Positions 27,011 through 32,017 of a stretch of 32,017 bases of DNA are shown here, in pieces (within the stretch, counting starts at the first letter, position 1; each line of letters opens with the position of its first letter). This DNA is from an uncultured bacterium (GTDB lineage: Bacteria > Patescibacteriota > Minisyncoccia > Phycocordibacterales > PALSA-1337): assembly GCA_903837075.1 (NCBI GenBank), contig CAILTI010000019.1, positions 1-32,017 on the forward strand, in the 5' to 3' direction. The notes beneath the pieces are model-generated. The model searched no databases, had not been told where the DNA came from, and saw only the letters and a list, made by a program, of their open reading frames with translations. A program made the position numbers and the translations under genes.

Positions 27011-28786
27011 ATGATGGTGTACAAATATTATAATAAAACAGGTTTCACTCTCATCGAAGTACTCATAGGTACGGCCGTATTTCTGATGGTTGTAATGGCC
27101 GCATATGGACTATTTACAAATCTATTCAGATTGGCATTGGTCAATCAGGCGAATATCATCGCTGTACAGCTGGCAGATGAACAGTTCGAGATCATCAGAA
27201 ATATGCCCTATGTGAATGTTGGACTCACGAACGGTATTCCTCTCGGCGTCTTGCCGAAGACACAGACTCTGACGAGAGGGAATTTCATATTTATTGCAAC
27301 GACTACCATACGCAATGTAAATCTCTCGACATCTGCCGTCCAGGCTAGTGACAAGCTGATCGAAATAGAGATAGGCTGCCCATTGTGCAAGAACTTCAAT
27401 CCACTGGTATTAACTGGTCAGATCTCTCCAGCCAACCTCCAGAATGCCGCCAATGGTGGTGCACTAGTCGTCCAGGCCTTCGATGCCAACGGCCAACCGG
27501 TCCAAGGTGCTACTGTCTATGTTCAGAGTGTTTCTACTTCAACTATCACTAACACAGACGTGACCAATAACAGCGGCATCCTGAATATCATCGGTATTCC
27601 ACAAGGTGTGAACGCATACCAGATCATAGTGTCAAAGCCGGGGTATTCGACTGATAGGACGTACGCGATAGGGGCACCAGGTAATATCAATCCGACCAAG
27701 CCGAACTTCACCGTGCTGAATGGCCAAGCTAGTCAGGCCAGCTTCGCTATAGACCGACTGAGTTCTCTCGATGTAAAGAGTGTCACTCCGCTGTGCGTCG
27801 CGGTTCCGAGCTATCACTTTAACTTGAAGGGCATGAAACAGATCGGCGCAAGTCTGCCCAAGTATGACCAGAATCTCACGACTGGCAGTACTGGGTCACG
27901 TATATTGCATAACATGGAATGGGATACCTATACGGTGACTCCGACCGATACGGTTTCTGATATTGCTGGTATGAATCCAAACAGTCCACTTACTTTGAAT
28001 CCGAATAATGCCCAAGATATCCAACTCACCGTAGTGCCGAAGTCTCCGAATAGTCTCATGGTATCGGTTATCGATCCTACAACTCGTTTACCTGTATCTG
28101 GGGCAGTGGTCTCGATATCAAAAGGTTCGGTGAATACGTCGAAGACTACTGGATCTGGCTATATTTCACAGACTGATTGGTCGGGAGGTGATGGGCAAGT
28201 GAGATATACGGCCAAAGATCGATACTTTGTTGGTAATGATCAGGTAGATACAGCCACGTCTTCGGGGGATATTCTGCTCCGCGAAGTTGACGGACTATAT
28301 GATACGACTATTCCGGGGGTGCTGGAGTCTTCGACTTTCGATATTGGAACATCTAGTAATTTCTATACTCTCTCTTGGTCACCGAACAATCAGCCGCTTT
28401 TAACTGGGATAAATAGTGTGAAATTTCAGTTCGCAACAAATCCAACTTCTACTTCTGCTAGTTGGACATATCTAGGTCCAGACGGGACACCAGACACATA
28501 TTATACGGTGCCAGGTGCGACGTTAAACAGTATTCACAATAACGATCGTTTTGTTAGATACAAGGTATACCTGAGAACGGAGACAGCAACATCGACGCCG
28601 TCAGTTTCGGATGTATCATTTTCTTACACATCATCTTGTCTACCACCAGGGCAAGTATTGTTCCAGGGATTATCTGTTGGAACCTATGATGTGACTGTTT
28701 CTGTATCGGGTTATGCGGTATACACTGCGTCGGTCACGGTTGATACTGGTTGGCAGGAGAGTGTAGTACCGATGGTGGCGAATTAG
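27011..28786 (+). CDS. large prepilin-like protein with carboxypeptidase-regulatory-like (Ig-like) repeats
   Basis: 591 aa; N-terminal TGFTLIEVLIGTAVFLMVVMAAYGL prepilin motif; GQPVQGATVYVQS and RLPVSGAVVSISKG repeat-like segments. Confidence 0.8.
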   Translation: MMVYKYYNKTGFTLIEVLIGTAVFLMVVMAAYGLFTNLFRLALVNQANIIAVQLADEQFEIIRNMPYVNVGLTNGIPLGVLPKTQTLTRGNFIFIATTTIRNVNLSTSAVQASDKLIEIEIGCPLCKNFNPLVLTGQISPANLQNAANGGALVVQAFDANGQPVQGATVYVQSVSTSTITNTDVTNNSGILNIIGIPQGVNAYQIIVSKPGYSTDRTYAIGAPGNINPTKPNFTVLNGQASQASFAIDRLSSLDVKSVTPLCVAVPSYHFNLKGMKQIGASLPKYDQNLTTGSTGSRILHNMEWDTYTVTPTDTVSDIAGMNPNSPLTLNPNNAQDIQLTVVPKSPNSLMVSVIDPTTRLPVSGAVVSISKGSVNTSKTTGSGYISQTDWSGGDGQVRYTAKDRYFVGNDQVDTATSSGDILLREVDGLYDTTIPGVLESSTFDIGTSSNFYTLSWSPNNQPLLTGINSVKFQFATNPTSTSASWTYLGPDGTPDTYYTVPGATLNSIHNNDRFVRYKVYLRTETATSTPSVSDVSFSYTSSCLPPGQVLFQGLSVGTYDVTVSVSGYAVYTASVTVDTGWQESVVPMVAN

Positions 28787-28800
28787 TTGTGAGAAATGAA

Positions 28801-29481
28801 ATGTCAAAAAATATGAAATACGAAATAGGAAATATGCTATACGATCAATCACGAAAGAGACGTGCTCTTCGCACCGCAGCTCGTCAACGGGGCATGACTC
28901 TCATAGAGGTTCTAGTTACTCTCAGCATATTCATGTCGATAATGTTGGCTGTTATGCTATTTGAATACAACATGATCATGTATCCCAGGAATATTTCCGC
29001 ATCTCTGACCACTGCCCAGGATACTCAGGTTCTCCTGAAAACGATGTTAAGGGAATTGCGAAGTATGCAACCGGGTGCCAATGGTGCCTTTTCGCTGATC
29101 GCGACTGGAACCAGCACGGTATCTTTTTTCAATGATTCAGATGGTGATGGTGTAACGGAGCAGATCAGTTATGCTATGAGCAGTTCGAGTATATATAGGA
29201 GTGTGGTAGAGCCCACTGGTATTCCTGTTGTCTACAATCAAGCCAGCGCGTTGAAGAGTATGATCGTAACAAATGTACGCAATGGATCTTCCACGCCGCT
29301 TTTCCAGTATTTCGATAGCAACTATACTGGGTCTAGTTCGCCGCTAACTCAACCAGTAACAACGACCAAGGTGAGTCTCATAAAGATCCAGCTAGTCCTC
29401 GACGTGGATGTCGACAAAATGCCTCCGCCAGTGACGTATACTGTACAGGTCAGTTTGCGTAATCTGAAAACAAATCTATGA
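28801..29481 (+). CDS. prepilin-type cleavage/methylation domain protein (minor pilin)
   Basis: RQRGMTLIEVLVTLSIFMSIMLAVMLFEYN; start reassigned to ATG 28801, after the upstream stop. Confidence 0.8.
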   Translation: MSKNMKYEIGNMLYDQSRKRRALRTAARQRGMTLIEVLVTLSIFMSIMLAVMLFEYNMIMYPRNISASLTTAQDTQVLLKTMLRELRSMQPGANGAFSLIATGTSTVSFFNDSDGDGVTEQISYAMSSSSIYRSVVEPTGIPVVYNQASALKSMIVTNVRNGSSTPLFQYFDSNYTGSSSPLTQPVTTTKVSLIKIQLVLDVDVDKMPPPVTYTVQVSLRNLKTNL

Positions 29482-31037
29482 GAACCAAGAAATATCTCAT
29501 ATCTCATGTCTCATCTGGCCGCCGTGGCGATATACTGATCACAGCTCTCATTCTTGCGGCCGTCACTCTCACTGTGACTGTCGGTCTGGTGAACTGGGGG
29601 GCGACGATGTTGGCACAGATCCGCAATGTGAAGGCCAGGGAACAGGCATTTCAGATCGCTGAAGCTGGTATCGACTATTACAGGTGGCACCTCGCTCAGT
29701 ACCCGACAGACTATAGAGATGGTACAACTGAGTCGGGGCCGTACATACACGAGTTCTATGATAAAGATGGAAATATTATAGGATCATATTCTCTGACCAT
29801 CACGCCCCCGCTTACTGGTTCAACTATAGTTACTATTGTTTCCAAGGGCACGGCATCATCAACGCCGCCGACGGTGAGGACTATACAAGCGAGGATGGCC
29901 ATACCATCATTCGCCAAATTTGCTGTCGTTGCCAATGACAACATGAACTTTGGTTCTGGTACGACGGTGTATGGTCCTATCCAGTCCAATAAAGGAATAC
30001 ATTTTGATGGGGTAGCGCATAACCTCGTTTCGAGCGCTTTGCAGAAATACACAGATCCTGACTCATCCTCTTGTACGACGAGCAATTCTTGGGGCGTGCA
30101 TACGTGTGTACCTGGTCTAGGATATCCAGCCGGTGACCCAGCATCACCCACAGCCTCGCCTCTGCGGTCTGATGTTTTCTTGGCAGGGAGATCGTACCCC
30201 GTGCCAGCTATCGATTTTACTGGGCTTACAGTAGGACTGACACAGTTACAAACTTCGGCTCAGGATAGTGGCAAAGAGTGGACGGCCTCCGGCAAGAACG
30301 GCTATCACATCGTTCTCAAGGTGACGAATGGTGTGACGAGCTATGATATGTACAAGGTTACAGCAGTCCAAGAAACTCCGCCCAATTGCGGTACAGACGG
30401 GACGGCACAGAGCCAGCTCAGTGGCCCTCAATACTATCAGTGGGGAACATGGTCTATAAAATATACTGTAGCTGGTAATAGTTATAGTGAAACCCGTATG
30501 GCCGGGACGAATGCGGATGGTTCTTGGCCCATACCTGCTAACGGGATCATCTTTGTCGATGATCATGTATGGGTAAATGGTACTATCAGCAATGCTCGCA
30601 TGGTCATAGTTGCCGGGATCATCGGTTCTACTGATCCGACCAAGTATGGGAATATCATAGTCAACGATGATCTCATGTACACGAACCACGACGGTACTGA
30701 CGTTATCGGGCTCATCGCTCAGGGTAATGTGAACGTTGGTATGATGAGTGATAACTCACTAGAGATCAATGCCGCGCTAGTGGCCGAAAATGGCCGCGTT
30801 GGTAGGTTTTACTACAATGCGAATTGCAAATTCAATAATGTCGACTATTCACGTCGCAGTTCGCTCACACTGAATGGTATGATCGCCACCAACGTTCGTT
30901 ACGGTTTCGCATATAGTGATAATACGGGTTATGGTATTCGTAATATCAATTACAATAGCGATCTCCTCTATAGTCCACCACCGTCATTCCCACAGGCGAC
31001 TACTCAGTATGAGCTCATGTCCTGGAAGGAGATATAG
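29478..31037 (+). CDS. PilX/GspK-like pilus-associated protein
   Basis: 519 aa; SSGRRGDILITALILAAVTLTVTVGLVNWGATMLAQIRNVKAREQAFQIAEAGIDYYRWHL, overlapping the preceding pilin gene by 4 nt. Confidence 0.7.
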   Translation: MRTKKYLISHVSSGRRGDILITALILAAVTLTVTVGLVNWGATMLAQIRNVKAREQAFQIAEAGIDYYRWHLAQYPTDYRDGTTESGPYIHEFYDKDGNIIGSYSLTITPPLTGSTIVTIVSKGTASSTPPTVRTIQARMAIPSFAKFAVVANDNMNFGSGTTVYGPIQSNKGIHFDGVAHNLVSSALQKYTDPDSSSCTTSNSWGVHTCVPGLGYPAGDPASPTASPLRSDVFLAGRSYPVPAIDFTGLTVGLTQLQTSAQDSGKEWTASGKNGYHIVLKVTNGVTSYDMYKVTAVQETPPNCGTDGTAQSQLSGPQYYQWGTWSIKYTVAGNSYSETRMAGTNADGSWPIPANGIIFVDDHVWVNGTISNARMVIVAGIIGSTDPTKYGNIIVNDDLMYTNHDGTDVIGLIAQGNVNVGMMSDNSLEINAALVAENGRVGRFYYNANCKFNNVDYSRRSSLTLNGMIATNVRYGFAYSDNTGYGIRNINYNSDLLYSPPPSFPQATTQYELMSWKEI

Positions 31038-31043
31038 GAGAAA

Positions 31044-31052
31044 TGCTATAAT
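31044..31052 (+). promoter_or_regulatory. extended -10 promoter for leaderless tpiA
   Basis: TGC-TATAAT 31044-31052, 6 nt before ATG 31059. Confidence 0.6.
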
Positions 31053-31058
31053 GTGTCT

Positions 31059-31823
31059 ATGAATAAAAAACTAATAGTGGGTAATTGGAAGATGAACCCA
31101 GGTACATTGAACGAAGCGAGGAAGATCGCCAGGAATGTGAGGCGTGCTGCCCTCACGTTGGTGCATACAGAAGCTATCATTTGTCCTCCGTCAGTTTTCT
31201 TGGTACCACTCATTCCACGCAAAAAAGCTAGACATTTCAGTATAGGTGCGCAATCTGTATATTTTGCAGAGAGCGGTGCATACACTGGCCTTATCAGCAC
31301 GGCGATGTTGCATGATGTCGGGGTTGAATACGTGATCGTCGGACACTCTGAAGAGCGACAACGCGGCGATACGGATGAGATGGTTTCAAAAAAGGTCAGA
31401 GCAGTGATCGAGGCGGGTATGACCCCCATCGTCTGTGTTGGAGAATCGTCTCGCGATGATGTGGGGGCGACGCATTTTGGTGCACTGAGAGAGCAGATAA
31501 GGAACAGTTTTGAAAATGTTCCAAAGAAAGCTGCGGGAAATATCGTGCTAGCATACGAACCTGTCTGGGCCATAGGAGCGAAAGACTCGATGGTACCTGA
31601 ACAGATATATGAAATGTCTCTGTTCGTAAAGAAAGTTTTTTCTGATGTATTCAGCCAGGAATCGGCTGTAAAGATCTCTGTGCTATATGGTGGGGCAGTG
31701 AATAGTAGAAATGCAGCGGACATAGTTTCGATCGGGAAGGTTGATGGCCTACTCGTCGGTCGCGAGAGTTTGAATACTGTGAGTTTCGTGGAATTATTGA
31801 AGGCGGTAGATGCGGTGAAGTGA
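31059..31823 (+). CDS. tpiA: triosephosphate isomerase
   Basis: VGNWKMNPGTLNEA, YVIVGHSEERQRGDTDE, LAYEPVWAIGAKDS, LYGGAVNSRNAADI; start taken as ATG 31059. Confidence 0.95.
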   Translation: MNKKLIVGNWKMNPGTLNEARKIARNVRRAALTLVHTEAIICPPSVFLVPLIPRKKARHFSIGAQSVYFAESGAYTGLISTAMLHDVGVEYVIVGHSEERQRGDTDEMVSKKVRAVIEAGMTPIVCVGESSRDDVGATHFGALREQIRNSFENVPKKAAGNIVLAYEPVWAIGAKDSMVPEQIYEMSLFVKKVFSDVFSQESAVKISVLYGGAVNSRNAADIVSIGKVDGLLVGRESLNTVSFVELLKAVDAVK

Positions 31824-31903
31824 GTCGAGGCTCGATCATGTATATAGAGCCGTATTTTATAAGTAACCTCTCACACCTCTTGAGTCTCGAGGATATTTTG
31901 TGA

Positions 31904-31979
31904 CCAATATACCAGCGCATTTTCCAAAGGATGAGTGAATCCTTGGAGCGAGTCCTTTGTGAAAATGCTGGTATATTGG
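31904..31979. repeat. long near-perfect inverted repeat / hairpin
   Basis: CCAATATACCAGC[GC]ATTTTC (31904-31924) pairs with GAAAATGCTGGTATATTGG (31961-31979); extended by CAAAGGA(31925-31931)/TCCTTTG(31953-31959). Confidence 0.85.
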
Positions 31980-32017
31980 GAACAAAGCCGCAGACGATTC
32001 AGCAGAATCGTGTCGTC

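Noticed and set aside
31046-31723. 225-aa ORF antisense to tpiA
   Set aside because: Entirely opposite a strongly conserved gene; coding bias artefact.

Overview
The window looks like a Patescibacteria/CPR (Parcubacteria-like) chromosome segment, judged from gene content; TGA is used as a normal stop, so the code appears standard. Genes that can be named: TrmB-like regulator, a 965-aa GNAT-containing protein, rny, clpP, rsmE, tig, a copper module (csoR, copA, HMA-TauE/SafE-like transporter, cupredoxin), hppA, an XRE regulator, an M16 peptidase, nusA, a type IV pilus block (pilB, pilC, three pilin-like proteins) and tpiA. The main accessory system is a diversity-generating retroelement (DGR) at about 8.2-11.0 kb. 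A hand alignment of VR (9053-9161, 3' end of the 8418-9173 gene) with TR (9407-9515) gives 21 mismatches, all at TR adenines, out of 29 TR adenines, with none at the other 80 positions. The reverse transcriptase follows TR on +. An Avd-like four-helix protein lies between TR and RT on the opposite strand. A G10 homopolymer (9954-9963) sits in the head-to-head 5' overlap of RT and avd. With 9 G's, natural ATG starts of both genes (RT 9892, avd 9970) come into frame together; as written, both are out of frame. This is either a phase-variable switch or a homopolymer error. Other leads: an unassigned highly structured ORF-poor region (1-950), a bistable-looking long hairpin at the right edge, telomere-like (GGGTTTA)n/(CCCTAA)n repeats upstream of hppA, recurrent -10 boxes 6-7 nt before ATG (leaderless transcription), three TGTCA-N8/10-TGACA repeats before the TrmB-like gene, and a truncated alpha/beta-hydrolase relic. 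No searches or folding programs were run.
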